Assembly: GCF_003606285.1 (NCBI RefSeq)
Contig: NZ_CP028884.1
Location: forward strand, 372,001-436,000
Length of the DNA stretch: 64,000 nt
DNA from: Borrelia turcica IST7
GTDB taxonomy: Bacteria > Spirochaetota > Spirochaetia > Borreliales > Borreliaceae
Direction: 5' to 3'
Made by a program: the position numbers and the translations under genes. The notes under the pieces were generated by a model. It did no database searches, was not told where the DNA came from, and worked only from the letters and a program-made list of their open reading frames with translations. This document shows positions 26,568 to 35,864 of the stretch, one piece after another (within the stretch, counting starts at the first letter, position 1; each line of letters starts with the position of its first letter).

Positions 26568-27736
26568 TGATAAGTAAAAACAAGACATCAACTTCTGAAG
26601 CCGTGTCTGAGGGACATCCCGACAAGATTGCAGACCAAATTTCAGATGCAATACTTGATGAAATGTTAAAAAAAGACAAAATGGCAAAGGTTGCATGTGA
26701 AACATTAATTTCACAAAATTTAGTGGTCATTGCAGGAGAAATAAATAGTACAGCAAAAAAAGATATAGATATAAAAGGAATTGCTAAACAAATAATCAAA
26801 AATATTGGATATACAAACATAGAATACGGACTTGATTATAAATCTGTTACAATCATTGATGCTATTGGATATCAATCAATAGATATTGCAAATGCCGTTG
26901 AAAGAAAAGATACAAAGGTCACGGGAGCAGGAGATCAAGGAATAATATTTGGGTATGCATGCAATGAAACTGAAAATTTCTTGCCCATAGCCTATGAATT
27001 ATCTAACTTAATCTTACAAAAAGCCAGCAAACTTAGAAAAACAGGAGAAATTAAATGGTTACGACCTGATGCAAAATCACAAGTTACCATCGAATATGAT
27101 CCTAATAAAAAACCTATTCGAATAAACAACATTGTTGTATCTCATCAACACGATCCCGATATTTCTCAAGATGTAATAAGGCAAACAATAATTGAGAAGG
27201 TTATAAAACCCACACTTCAAAATAAATCAATGTTTGATCCTAATATTAGATATTATATTAATCCTTCCGGAAATTTCGTCATTGGTGGTCCAACCGGAGA
27301 TACAGGTCTTACAGGAAGAAAGATTATTGCCGACAGCTATGGTGGGTTTGCAAGACATGGTGGGGGTGCTTATAGCGGGAAAGATGCTACTAAAGTTGAC
27401 CGGTCTGCTGCCTACATGGCAAGATATATTGCTAAGAACATGGTAGCGGCAGGCATTTCTAAAGAATTTGAAATACAACTTGCTTATGCTATTGGACTTT
27501 CTAATCCAGTATCTACTAAAATAACTACAGGAATAAATGACGAAAATTATGAAAAAAGGATATTAGAATTTATCATAAATAACTTCGATCTAACTCCCGA
27601 TGGTATAATTAAGAAATTAAAATTAAGAGAGCCCATTTACTCTAAAACATCAACATACGGACACTTTGGAAAAAACGAACTAGAATGGGAAAAGTTAGAC
27701 TTTGTAGACAAAATTAAAGAGGAGTTTAAGACATGA
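26567..27736 (+). CDS. metK: S-adenosylmethionine synthetase
   Basis: A 389-residue enzyme making SAM from methionine and ATP. The signature motifs are all present: [19 protein letters not shown] (residues about 7-25), the ATP-binding GAGDQG (about 123-128), [21 protein letters not shown], and the P-loop-like [20 protein letters not shown]. The length is typical. It starts within the pfs stop (TAATG) and its end overlaps luxS (ATGA), so pfs-metK-luxS are translated as a coupled set for activated methyl cycle turnover. Confidence 0.97.
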   Translation: MISKNKTSTSEAVSEGHPDKIADQISDAILDEMLKKDKMAKVACETLISQNLVVIAGEINSTAKKDIDIKGIAKQIIKNIGYTNIEYGLDYKSVTIIDAIGYQSIDIANAVERKDTKVTGAGDQGIIFGYACNETENFLPIAYELSNLILQKASKLRKTGEIKWLRPDAKSQVTIEYDPNKKPIRINNIVVSHQHDPDISQDVIRQTIIEKVIKPTLQNKSMFDPNIRYYINPSGNFVIGGPTGDTGLTGRKIIADSYGGFARHGGGAYSGKDATKVDRSAAYMARYIAKNMVAAGISKEFEIQLAYAIGLSNPVSTKITTGINDENYEKRILEFIINNFDLTPDGIIKKLKLREPIYSKTSTYGHFGKNELEWEKLDFVDKIKEEFKT

Positions 27737-28215
27737 ATAAAATAGCAAGCTTTACAGTTGACCACACAAAACTAAATCCTGGCATATACATCTCCAGAAA
27801 AGATGTCTTTGAAAATATAACATTTACTACTGTGGATATTAGAATGAAAGCACCCAATAGAGAGCCTGTAATAAACAATGCAGAAATACACACCATTGAA
27901 CATATAGGTGCAATGGTGATAAGGAATCATCAAGATTGGGGTAAGAAAACATTATACTTTGGGCCAATGGGCTGTAGGACTGGTTTTTATTTAATCCTTT
28001 TAGGAGATTATGAAAGTAAAGATCTTGTTAACTTAATATCTTGGCTTTTCACTGAGATAGCAAATTTTCAAGGACACATTACAGATGCAGGCGCAACTGA
28101 AAAGGAATGCGGAAATTATCAAGATCACAATATTAACATGGCAAAACATGAGTCTAGGCTATATTTAAAAATACTAACAAACATCAAGGAAGAAAACTTA
28201 ATCTACCCTTCATAG
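27733..28215 (+). CDS. luxS: S-ribosylhomocysteine lyase LuxS
   Basis: A 160-residue metalloenzyme cleaving S-ribosylhomocysteine to homocysteine and DPD, the precursor of autoinducer-2. Metal ligands H53 and H57 (HTIEH), E56 as base, catalytic C81 (GPMGCRTGF) and the third ligand C126 ([10 protein letters not shown]) are intact. The ATG overlaps the metK stop by 4 bases, and GAGGAG lies inside metK. It is the last gene of the pdeB operon. In B. burgdorferi luxS is functional, and the cycle is used mainly for detoxification because methionine cannot be regenerated. Confidence 0.97.
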   Translation: MNKIASFTVDHTKLNPGIYISRKDVFENITFTTVDIRMKAPNREPVINNAEIHTIEHIGAMVIRNHQDWGKKTLYFGPMGCRTGFYLILLGDYESKDLVNLISWLFTEIANFQGHITDAGATEKECGNYQDHNINMAKHESRLYLKILTNIKEENLIYPS

Positions 28216-28253
28216 TATTCATTACCTAAGTAACTAGAAAACTACATTATCCA

Positions 28254-28922
28254 TCAAAAGTATGTTGTAGAACTAATGGATGCTACATTATACTGATAAA
28301 TAAAACCTACAGATACTCTATGCATTTGTTCAAAGAGCAAAGATTTATCATAAAAGATTGGTGAAATTACATATTCTAAGAAAATAAATCCCAAATTAAT
28401 TCTTGTACCTACGTCAAGTCCTACAATCACAGGGTTTTCACTTACTATATAATCTAAATAACCGTAAGAATAACTCTGAAAATCCATGTATGATATCTTA
28501 AGACCCGAAAAAATAGTCAAACTAAATATTGACATGTTAGGAACAAAGAAATAATTAAGATAAATTCTAATTGATGTTGAAAGATCACGAAGCTCAAAAA
28601 TATCAGGAGATCTTATTAGCTCTTTTATGTCACTAGCTCCTGTTAACATAGACACAATTTCCCTAGCATAAGGTGTATATTTTGATAAAAATCTAGCATC
28701 GAAAGAAACTTCTCCTCCAAAAGCTAAACTATTTGAAACAACAAGCCCGGAACCAAAAATAGCTTGATATTTAAGTCTTTCATAAAAATATAAATCTTGA
28801 GAAAAATTATCAACACCTACTCCAACACCACCATAAACATTAGTATCTCCTGAAGAAAAAGCATGTAGTTTAAACACACTCAGTACAAAAACAACAACTA
28901 ATATATAAAAAAATTTACTCAT
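28254..28922 (-). CDS. Probable exported beta-barrel-like protein
   Basis: A 222-residue protein with a signal peptide (MSKFFYILVVVFVLSVFKLHA, cleavage probably after HA-F). The mature part is rich in alternating hydrophobic/aromatic and Gly residues, with repeated strands such as VYGGVGVGVDNF, NSLAFGGEVSFDARF and HRVSVGFIYQYN. It ends in a terminal Phe after a Thr/Tyr, a pattern common to outer-membrane barrels. A GAAGG ribosome site precedes the ATG. It is convergent with luxS and upstream of nothing obvious. By order it is BB0378-like. The barrel assignment is inference. Confidence 0.72.
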   Translation of the reverse strand: MSKFFYILVVVFVLSVFKLHAFSSGDTNVYGGVGVGVDNFSQDLYFYERLKYQAIFGSGLVVSNSLAFGGEVSFDARFLSKYTPYAREIVSMLTGASDIKELIRSPDIFELRDLSTSIRIYLNYFFVPNMSIFSLTIFSGLKISYMDFQSYSYGYLDYIVSENPVIVGLDVGTRINLGFIFLEYVISPIFYDKSLLFEQMHRVSVGFIYQYNVASISSTTYF

Positions 28923-28945
28923 ATATTAAATACCTTCTTTAAAAA

Positions 28946-29365
28946 CTAAATATTTCGACCTATCCTTTCTGATAAATTCAGAAATTCATCTTCTAAGAGA
29001 TTAACATTAGAACCTCTGCTAAAACCAAAATTATCCCCCTGGAATCTTGGAACCACATGAAAATGAGTATGAAAAATAATTTGTCCAGCTTCTGACCCAA
29101 TTGCAGTATAAATATTTACTCCACTACAAATACATGAGCTCAACTTTTTCAAAGAAATAGCTATTTTTTTGCATATTCTTAATACTTGACCATTAAGATC
29201 ATCACTCATAACTAAAGCATCATTGCTATGTTGTTTGGGAATAACAAGGGTATGTCCAACATTTAAAGGGTTAATATCAAGAAAAGCAAGTACTAAATCA
29301 TCCTCATAAACCTTATAACAAGGCATTTCACCTCTTACTATCTTGCAAAAAATACAATCACTCAA
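28946..29365 (-). CDS. HIT-family nucleotide-binding protein
   Basis: A 139-residue histidine-triad protein of the Hint branch (purine nucleoside phosphoramidase type). CIFCKIVRGEMPC forms the N-terminal zinc-type Cys motif, GHTLVIPKQH marks the nucleotide pocket, and HTHFHVVPRF is the HxHxH triad. It starts at TTG 29365, behind a GGGGGGAG ribosome site. Older Borrelia annotation called this family protein kinase C inhibitor (pkcI). It is between the mgtE gene and the exported protein, all on the minus strand. Confidence 0.93.
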   Translation of the reverse strand: MSDCIFCKIVRGEMPCYKVYEDDLVLAFLDINPLNVGHTLVIPKQHSNDALVMSDDLNGQVLRICKKIAISLKKLSSCICSGVNIYTAIGSEAGQIIFHTHFHVVPRFQGDNFGFSRGSNVNLLEDEFLNLSERIGRNI

Positions 29366-29405
29366 AACTCCCCCCTTTTAATCATATTAAAAATATCATT
29401 AAGCC

Positions 29406-30767
29406 TTAAAAATAATTATATAGTACTAATCTAGCTATATTAAAATAAGCAATTAAGGTAATAACATCAGCAATAGTCGTAATTAAAGGTCCCGCCATTA
29501 AAGCTGGATCAATTCTTAAAATCTTAGCAAAAATAGGTAAAAGACCCCCCAATACTTTTGCCACCATTAAACCTATCATCAAACATGAAGAGACAACAAA
29601 AGCTATTCTAAACCTTTCACCATTCTCAGGAATTACAAAAAATACAACCCTCAAAAAGTTAATACTAGCAAGAATTAAACCAACTAAAATGCTAACACAC
29701 ACTTCTTTAAAGAATACACGAAAGAAATCCTTTACTTTAAGAGTTCCAAGAGCAAGCTCACGAATAATTAATGCAGAAGCTTGAGAACCCGCGTTTCCTG
29801 ATGTGTCCATCAAGAGTGGGATAAAACTAGTTAAGATAACTAAAGACAAAATCAAATTCTGATAACTTGTAATTATAGTAGCTGTCAAAGTAGAAGATAT
29901 CATAAGAATTAAGAGCCAAATTATTCTATTTTTTGTCATGTCAAAAATAGAAGTATCAAGATAAGACTTACCTAAAGGAGTAACTGCAGCCATTATATGA
30001 AAGTCTTCGGTATTTAAACTCTGAATAACGTCAAGAATATCATCAATAACTATGATGCCTATCATTCTTCCCTCATTATCAACAACAGGAACACTCAAAA
30101 TATCATGATTCTGGAAAAGAAGAGCAACCTCCTCCTTCTCATCACTAACTTTTACAATATAAAACCCACTAGTCCTCATTATCGAAGAAATAACAACATC
30201 ATCTCTAGATAGCATCAAATCTTCAATCTTAACAACGCCTTTTAACCTCTTCTCTTCATCTGTAATATAGTAAGTATATACATCTTCCTTAGTCTTTGCC
30301 ACTTTCCTAATATAGTCAAGAGCTTCTCTAACAGAAAAATAATCTTTAAGTTCAATATATTCTATAGTTACAATTGAACCAACAGAATCGTCACTGTAAG
30401 ACAAAAATTTATTAATAATTTCTCTATTTTCCTCAGTAGAACTTGCTAAAAATCTTTGTACAACATTTGCTGGCACTTCTTCCAAAAGATCAATAACATC
30501 GTCAAGATTTAACTCATCTATCATTTCACTTATTTCTTTGTTTGTAAAAGAATTAGCCAATTTATTTTTTGTAGCTTGGTCAAAATTAGAAAAAGCTTCA
30601 ACAGCAACTTTCTTGGGAAGAAACCTATAAAGCAAAATTAAATCAGAACCATTAAGTCTTTTCATCGTTTCACTAATATCAAAAGCATCGTATTTTAAAA
30701 GTTCTTCCTTTATTTCAGAATATCTTTTCTCTTCAAGTAAGGTTTTTAAAAATACAATATCTATCAT
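29406..30767 (-). CDS. mgtE: Magnesium transporter MgtE
   Basis: A 453-residue Mg2+ channel. The N-terminal superhelical MgtE_N domain (about 1-130) is followed by two CBS domains (about 130-255, with IMRTSGFYIVKVSDEKEEV and LSVPVVDNEGRMIGIIVIDD) that sense cytosolic Mg2+. Five membrane segments (about 280-450) include the TSGNAGSQASALIIRE pore motif and MAGPLITTIADV. The length is typical. GGGGG lies before the ATG. It follows treA by 56 bases. Confidence 0.96.
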   Translation of the reverse strand: MIDIVFLKTLLEEKRYSEIKEELLKYDAFDISETMKRLNGSDLILLYRFLPKKVAVEAFSNFDQATKNKLANSFTNKEISEMIDELNLDDVIDLLEEVPANVVQRFLASSTEENREIINKFLSYSDDSVGSIVTIEYIELKDYFSVREALDYIRKVAKTKEDVYTYYITDEEKRLKGVVKIEDLMLSRDDVVISSIMRTSGFYIVKVSDEKEEVALLFQNHDILSVPVVDNEGRMIGIIVIDDILDVIQSLNTEDFHIMAAVTPLGKSYLDTSIFDMTKNRIIWLLILMISSTLTATIITSYQNLILSLVILTSFIPLLMDTSGNAGSQASALIIRELALGTLKVKDFFRVFFKEVCVSILVGLILASINFLRVVFFVIPENGERFRIAFVVSSCLMIGLMVAKVLGGLLPIFAKILRIDPALMAGPLITTIADVITLIAYFNIARLVLYNYF

Positions 30768-30823
30768 ATTAAGACCCCCAAGATTTTAACTCTCAATAAA
30801 TAATAAAAATAAACTTATTAAAG

Positions 30824-32248
30824 CTATAACTTATCCAAAAGCATAGAGCATCTACCTGAAGGTATAGGTAGCGTCTTTTCTTTTTTATTTAATATATTTA
30901 TTGTAAAGTAGTAAAGCTTCTCAGATTCCATCTTTATCTCCCATCCCCTCTTGCCCTTATTGCAAATAATTGTAGTTTGATTTTTCCTAAGAGATAAGCA
31001 CTCTATTCCCATAATTTCAAGAGCAGGAATATTCCAATAGACTGTTTTATCTGGCAAACTTATTGTAAGGCCAATAATATTTTCTATCATCAAACTAATA
31101 CTAAAGAGAGCAAGATAACAAATAATATCCTTTTTTGGAAGAATTTTATTCTCAACATCAAAATAAGCCGGACCCTCTTTCATTGGCTTGTAAGCTTCCC
31201 AAATATGCCCCTTAACCTTGCCATCGGGTAGCAGAGTATCTAGAACATAATACAAATGCCTTATGGTAAATTCCCTTGCAATATTTGCACGCCTACAATA
31301 TTCAAGTCCCTTAATAATAAAAAAATTCATATAAGTATAAACAGAGCCATAATACCCATTTCCATCTAAATTAAACTTAGAATCATCAACAGAAAGAGTA
31401 GGAAAAGGATTTGGAGTTCCAAAGTGTTTATCACTCTTTAAATAGAAAACCATTCTCTCTATTCTATCTTCACTTGGAATTTCAGAAAGCATAGGTAAAA
31501 ACCCTACTATTGTCTTACATCTAATAATCTTCTCATTAATGTCAAGATCATAATAAAACCCATCGATTTCATCCCACATCAAAGAATTAATCTTGGCCTT
31601 AAGGGAAAAAAATCTTTTTTTATATTCAAGTGATAAATTTTTATCATTTAATATGTCCGCCAATTTCGAAATACAATACGCACTATGCACTTGTAATGAA
31701 TTAAAATCAATCGGATAATATGCATCCTTCCTGGGAGAATTCTTATAAAAAATTTTATTTACATTAATTGAATAAAGTCCATTACCCTTTAAAAAATTTT
31801 TTTCTATCCATCGATAATATTTGTCAAGAATTGGCAAAACATCAGAAATGCGCCTCTTATTACCTGTTTTATGATATAAATTATATTCAGCCCAAGCAAA
31901 AATTGGTAATCCAATCCCCTCATCATTTCCTTCCATATAAATAGCATTATTACTCTTGTCGTAACGAGATCTAATCGCACCTGATGCTTCTTGCAGTTGA
32001 TAAAATTTATCAATAGTAGATGTAGGAGAATATTCTCCATTACTGTAGACAAGAAAAAAGCTTGAAAGACAAGCCTGAATTTGATCTATAAATTCAAGAC
32101 TCTCAGAATAATAGTTTTTCTCTCTCTTACCCTTCTCTAAAGTTTGAGGAAAAACAATTTTATCTTGTATCCAAGACAGACTCTTATTATAAATATCAAT
32201 AAAATCTTGATCATAATAGTATATTTTTGGAAATATTCTCTTATTCAA
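30824..32248 (-). CDS. treA: Trehalase-like (alpha/alpha)6 glycosidase
   Basis: A 474-residue glycosidase with the GH37/GH63-type helical barrel. Visible blocks are DEGIGLPIFAWAEYNLY, MWDEIDGFYYDLD, FPTLSVDD, GNGYYGSVYTYMNFF and IWEAYKPMKEGPAYFD, matching the catalytic regions of trehalases. There is no signal peptide, so it would act on trehalose or a phosphorylated or glucosyl substrate in the cytosol. Trehalose is abundant in arthropod haemolymph, which fits life in a tick. It starts at TTG 32248 with GAGG 8 bases upstream. By order it is BB0381, annotated as trehalase. The exact substrate is not proven by sequence. Confidence 0.8.
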   Translation of the reverse strand: MNKRIFPKIYYYDQDFIDIYNKSLSWIQDKIVFPQTLEKGKREKNYYSESLEFIDQIQACLSSFFLVYSNGEYSPTSTIDKFYQLQEASGAIRSRYDKSNNAIYMEGNDEGIGLPIFAWAEYNLYHKTGNKRRISDVLPILDKYYRWIEKNFLKGNGLYSINVNKIFYKNSPRKDAYYPIDFNSLQVHSAYCISKLADILNDKNLSLEYKKRFFSLKAKINSLMWDEIDGFYYDLDINEKIIRCKTIVGFLPMLSEIPSEDRIERMVFYLKSDKHFGTPNPFPTLSVDDSKFNLDGNGYYGSVYTYMNFFIIKGLEYCRRANIAREFTIRHLYYVLDTLLPDGKVKGHIWEAYKPMKEGPAYFDVENKILPKKDIICYLALFSISLMIENIIGLTISLPDKTVYWNIPALEIMGIECLSLRKNQTTIICNKGKRGWEIKMESEKLYYFTINILNKKEKTLPIPSGRCSMLLDKL

Positions 32249-32412
32249 TACTCAAACCTCTGAAAACAAATATAAATAAACTTCTACTTATTATATCATT
32301 ATTATATTCACAAAATAGGACTTAAATCTAAAAATTTTAGCGCCAAGCTCTTCTTTCTATAAATACAAATCCTTTAACAAAATAGGCTAAAATTCAACAG
32401 GTTGCTAACGCA

Positions 32413-32443
32413 AAAAACAAAAAGCTTAAGAACAGTACCTAAG
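32413..32443 (-). terminator. Terminator after the bmp cluster
   Basis: On the minus strand GCTTAGG...TCTTAAGC forms a short imperfect stem about 60-90 bases after the bmpA-like stop, followed by TTTTTGTTTTTTG. This is consistent with a weak intrinsic terminator separating the bmp genes from treA. The rest of the 256-base gap is AT-rich and shows no further clear element. Confidence 0.5.
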
Positions 32444-32504
32444 CCTTAACTAATATTAAACAATGCAAATATATTGTTAAACAACAAATTAATATATTTA
32501 TTTA

Positions 32505-33515
32505 CTAAAGAAATTCATTAAGGAAAACCTTATATTCCTTTTCATTACTTGGAACAGTAATCTCTCCATTAATTATTTTATCAGAAACATCATCTAATTC
32601 TTTTTCTAATTTAAAAGGAATCATCTTAGGATTTTTAACAAAACCTACAAACCCTTCCTTAAGGCCATAACTTAATATTCTGCCCCCCTCAAAAGCATTT
32701 GTCTTTAAATAATTAGAAGTCAAAATGTACACAACTTGTCCAATATCCTTGATTGAAGATGTAATAATATTATCAGGTGCAAGGTATGACTGATCTTGGT
32801 CAACTCCAATTACATAATATCCCTCTCCCATTTCTTTTGCCACCTCAATTGCACCTAGTCCACCTAAACCTGCAGCATGATAAATAACATCAATCCCATC
32901 ACCATACATCTTGCTTGCCATTGATCGTCCAGTCTCTGTATCAGCAAAACTTCCAATATATCCACTGCGAACACTAATATCTCTGTTTGCATACTTAGCA
33001 CCAGCCTCATATCCAAATCTAAATGAGTCAACTATTGAACCCTCAATTCCACCTAAAAATCCAATCTTTCCTGTCTTCGATGTTTTAGCTGCAATATATC
33101 CTACCAAAAAAGCTGCCTCCTCTGTTCTAAAAGTTATGGCTGCTAAATTCTTGGGTACCACTACATTATCCTCATAAACAGGATCAATGATTGCATACCT
33201 TACATCTGGATTTTCTAAAGCGACACTAATAGAAACATTGCTAAGCTTATATCCAATTAACCAAATAAAATTTGAACCATTATCCCTTAATGCTTCAATA
33301 TCAGCTAAATAAGAACTTGAAGTAGATTCTTTAGGTATCACTTCCACACCAAAATCTTCCCCCAACTTCTTAGCACCCATCCAAGCACTCTCATTAAAAG
33401 ATTTATCATCAAAATGACCATCAATTAACATAGAAATTTTAGAAGCCCCTCCTACATCTTTAGAACCAGAGCATGACAAGCAAAGAGTGAGTAAAATTAA
33501 AAATAATCCCCCCAT
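32505..33515 (-). CDS. bmpA: Basic membrane lipoprotein, BmpA-like
   Basis: A 336-residue lipoprotein with a very short signal peptide ending in the lipobox LCLSC. The mature part is a periplasmic-binding-protein fold of the BMP/PnrA family (purine nucleoside-binding ABC substrate proteins), with [48 protein letters not shown] and a C-terminus ([16 protein letters not shown]) that fits BmpA (P39) best from memory. AGGGGG precedes the ATG. It is last in the four-gene cluster, where the Lyme spirochaete has bmpB. In Lyme disease Borrelia, BmpA is immunogenic and binds laminin; Bmp proteins bind purine nucleosides. Confidence 0.88.
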   Translation of the reverse strand: MGGLFLILLTLCLSCSGSKDVGGASKISMLIDGHFDDKSFNESAWMGAKKLGEDFGVEVIPKESTSSSYLADIEALRDNGSNFIWLIGYKLSNVSISVALENPDVRYAIIDPVYEDNVVVPKNLAAITFRTEEAAFLVGYIAAKTSKTGKIGFLGGIEGSIVDSFRFGYEAGAKYANRDISVRSGYIGSFADTETGRSMASKMYGDGIDVIYHAAGLGGLGAIEVAKEMGEGYYVIGVDQDQSYLAPDNIITSSIKDIGQVVYILTSNYLKTNAFEGGRILSYGLKEGFVGFVKNPKMIPFKLEKELDDVSDKIINGEITVPSNEKEYKVFLNEFL

Positions 33516-33550
33516 ATTATATTCCCCCTAAAATAAAACTAATTAAAAGT

Positions 33551-34624
33551 TTATAATTTTGATTTAAATAAATCAAATTCATATTTTGTAGCAGGTACAA
33601 TAAGTTCCTTTTCCATTATATTATTCTGAAGCTTAACTAGTTCATCTACCAACTCATCACCAATTATATCAGGATCTTTAATAATATCTATGACGCCTTC
33701 CTTGAGGCCTTGCTCAACAATATGCCCTCCCTCAAATCTTTTATTTTTCATAGCATCTGCTGAAAGATTATATATTGCCTTTCCTACATCCTTAATTACG
33801 GAAGTAATAACATTTTGAGTAGCAAGATATGATTGATCTTGATTAATCCCAATGACATAACGTCCAGATCCAAGTTCCTTTGCTGCATCAAAAACGCCAA
33901 GAGAAGCAAGCCCCGCTACAGGAAAAATAACATCAACACCATCATTAACATACATATGTTTAGCAACAAACTTACTAGCATTTTTGTCAGAAAGATTGAA
34001 AAGCCTCTTTGTAACTACTCGTATCCTAGGATTTGCATAAAAAGCTCCTGCTTGAAATCCAACTAAAAAATTCTCAATATGCTCAACCCTAGGACCACTT
34101 AAAAATCCAATTTTATTGCGCCTACTCATCTTAGCAGCAACATAACCAGCTAAAAACGATCCTTCTTGTGCTTTAAACCTAACACCTAAAGAATTTTTAG
34201 GGACTCTAATGTCATGTTCATTATAATCAAAAGAATCTATAATCCCATAGCAAATACTAGGATTTTCATAAGAAAATTTTAATGAAAGTTCTGAATAACG
34301 AGTCCCAATCAACCAAACAAAATTGGCTCCTTCCTTTTGTAGGTCATACACATCTTCCGTTACTACTTCATCTTCCGTCATAATTTCTTTGCCTTTAATA
34401 GGATAAGGTGTTAAAACTTTTGTTATAAGCTTTATTCCAAACTCATCCCTTACTTTCATGGCACCATCAAGAGCACTTTGAAAATATCCTTTATCATTAA
34501 AATCCGTCTCAGCCACAATTCCCATAATAACCTTCTCACCAGAAGATAAATAAGAAGATACTTCTGACTTAGCGCAAGATATAAATAAGAAAAACAAAAT
34601 AACAAAACATAAATTTTTAAACAA
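33551..34624 (-). CDS. bmpC: Basic membrane lipoprotein, BmpC-like
   Basis: A 357-residue lipoprotein (lipobox LFISC) of the BMP/PnrA family. It is the most divergent of the four here, with FNDKGYFQSALDGAMK in place of FDDKSFNES and an extra segment (ITKVLTPYPIKGKEI..., EDVYDLQKEG) also known in BmpC. The C-terminal LKEGVIDIIKDPD and FDLFKSKL ends match BmpC as I remember it. It starts at TTG 34624 with AGGAGAGG 6 bases upstream. The 158-base gap upstream suggests its own promoter. The nucleoside pocket residues differ (GINQDQSYLATQN), so ligand preference may differ. Confidence 0.86.
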   Translation of the reverse strand: MFKNLCFVILFFLFISCAKSEVSSYLSSGEKVIMGIVAETDFNDKGYFQSALDGAMKVRDEFGIKLITKVLTPYPIKGKEIMTEDEVVTEDVYDLQKEGANFVWLIGTRYSELSLKFSYENPSICYGIIDSFDYNEHDIRVPKNSLGVRFKAQEGSFLAGYVAAKMSRRNKIGFLSGPRVEHIENFLVGFQAGAFYANPRIRVVTKRLFNLSDKNASKFVAKHMYVNDGVDVIFPVAGLASLGVFDAAKELGSGRYVIGINQDQSYLATQNVITSVIKDVGKAIYNLSADAMKNKRFEGGHIVEQGLKEGVIDIIKDPDIIGDELVDELVKLQNNIMEKELIVPATKYEFDLFKSKL

Positions 34625-34782
34625 TCTTGTCCTCTCCTAATAAAACAAATTTAAAACATTTTTAAATTTCAATACAAAAATACCTTAGCAAACCATCAAT
34701 AAAATAACATTTTAGATATATGAATATTAAAAAGAAAAACTCCTCTCCTTAAATAAAAATTAATGTAATCCAATTCAATAAA

Positions 34783-35811
34783 TTATAAACTATAAATACT
34801 TAAAAACTCACTATATTCATCAAAATTACTTGGAATTAAAATAGAACCACTAATTATTTTATTTTCTAAACTTTCAATCTCGACACTAATATCATATTTA
34901 ATTTTAGAATAATCTTTAACAATACTAATGCCACCTTCTCTAAGACCTACCTCTACTATCTTGCCACCATCAAAATTCTTTGTCTTTAAGTAATTAGCAG
35001 TCACGCCATAAAGAGAATCTCCAACATTTTTAACAACTGATGTTAAAATGTTACTAGGTGCAAGGTATGATTGATCCTGATCAACTCCAATTACATAATA
35101 TCCCTCTCCCATTTCCTTTGCTACCTCAATTGCTCCTAGTCCTGATAGTCCTGCTGCTGCAAATATTATATCAATCCCATCGCTATACATCTTACTTGCC
35201 ATTGACCGTCCTAATGATAGATCGGTAAATGTCCCTACATATTGTGCATTTACCTTAATATCTTTATTAGCATATCTAGCTCCGGCCTCATATCCATATC
35301 TAAATGCATTAATTACTTCCCCCTCAATTCCACCTAAAAATCCTATATTCCCTGTCTTTGTCGTTTTAGCTGCAATATACCCTACCAAAAAGGCTCCCTC
35401 CTCCACTTTAAATGTAAGGCCTATTAAATTTCGAGGTATGCCTACACCTGTCGAATAAGCAATGTCAATAATTCCATAATTAACATCTGTATTAACCAAA
35501 GCTGCTTGTTTAATAACTTCTTGTAATCTATAACCCACTCCCCAAATCACACTAGAACCTTTATCCTTAAGTCCCTCTAGGTCACTAGAATAATTAGCAC
35601 TTGTTGAATCTTTGCCAAGAATATCAACCGAAAAATCTTCCCCCAGCTTCTTAGCACCCATCCAAGCACTCTCATTAAAAGATTTATCATCAAACCCTCC
35701 ATCAACAAGCACACCAACTAAAGGCCTGTCCAAAGGCTTAAAAGTAGATGCTTTTTTACTACATCCCCAAAAAACTAACAAAAATGAAATAAAAAATATG
35801 AATTTATTCAT
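34783..35811 (-). CDS. Additional Bmp lipoprotein, mosaic of bmpD- and bmpA-like sequence
   Basis: A 342-residue lipoprotein (lipobox SFLLVFWGC) of the BMP/PnrA nucleoside-binding family. Its N-terminal [16 protein letters not shown] block is almost identical in DNA to the bmpA-like gene (63 bases, one mismatch). Residues 137-254 are identical in protein to bmpD because of a 356-base tract with one mismatch. The ends are unique (KYDISVEIESLENK...). The ribosome site is poor, and a 12-bp hairpin separates it from bmpD. It has no positional equivalent in B. burgdorferi, where bmpC follows bmpD directly. Probable gene conversion product. Confidence 0.88.
   Translation of the reverse strand: MNKFIFFISFLLVFWGCSKKASTFKPLDRPLVGVLVDGGFDDKSFNESAWMGAKKLGEDFSVDILGKDSTSANYSSDLEGLKDKGSSVIWGVGYRLQEVIKQAALVNTDVNYGIIDIAYSTGVGIPRNLIGLTFKVEEGAFLVGYIAAKTTKTGNIGFLGGIEGEVINAFRYGYEAGARYANKDIKVNAQYVGTFTDLSLGRSMASKMYSDGIDIIFAAAGLSGLGAIEVAKEMGEGYYVIGVDQDQSYLAPSNILTSVVKNVGDSLYGVTANYLKTKNFDGGKIVEVGLREGGISIVKDYSKIKYDISVEIESLENKIISGSILIPSNFDEYSEFLSIYSL
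35048..35403. repeat. 356-bp direct repeat, copy 1 (in the extra bmp gene)
   Basis: Matches 36136-36491 base for base, except A at 35080 against G at 36168. Outside the tract the two genes differ clearly on both sides. Confidence 0.97.
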
Positions 35812-35835
35812 GAACCAAAACTTTCATACAACTTA

Positions 35836-35863
35836 AGATACTATAACCTAAGTTATAGTATCT
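35836..35863 (-). terminator. Stem-loop between bmpD and the extra bmp gene
   Basis: AGATACTATAAC (35836-35847) pairs perfectly with GTTATAGTATCT (35852-35863) around a 4-base loop, one base after the bmpD stop codon. No T-run follows, so it may be a partial terminator, a processing site or an mRNA 3' stabiliser setting different bmp transcript levels. Confidence 0.6.
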
Positions 35864-35864
35864 C

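Noticed and set aside
34730-34763. AAGGAGAGGAG on the minus strand in the bmpC upstream gap, like a strong ribosome site
   Set aside because: No reading frame of useful length follows; the nearest ATG stops after four codons.
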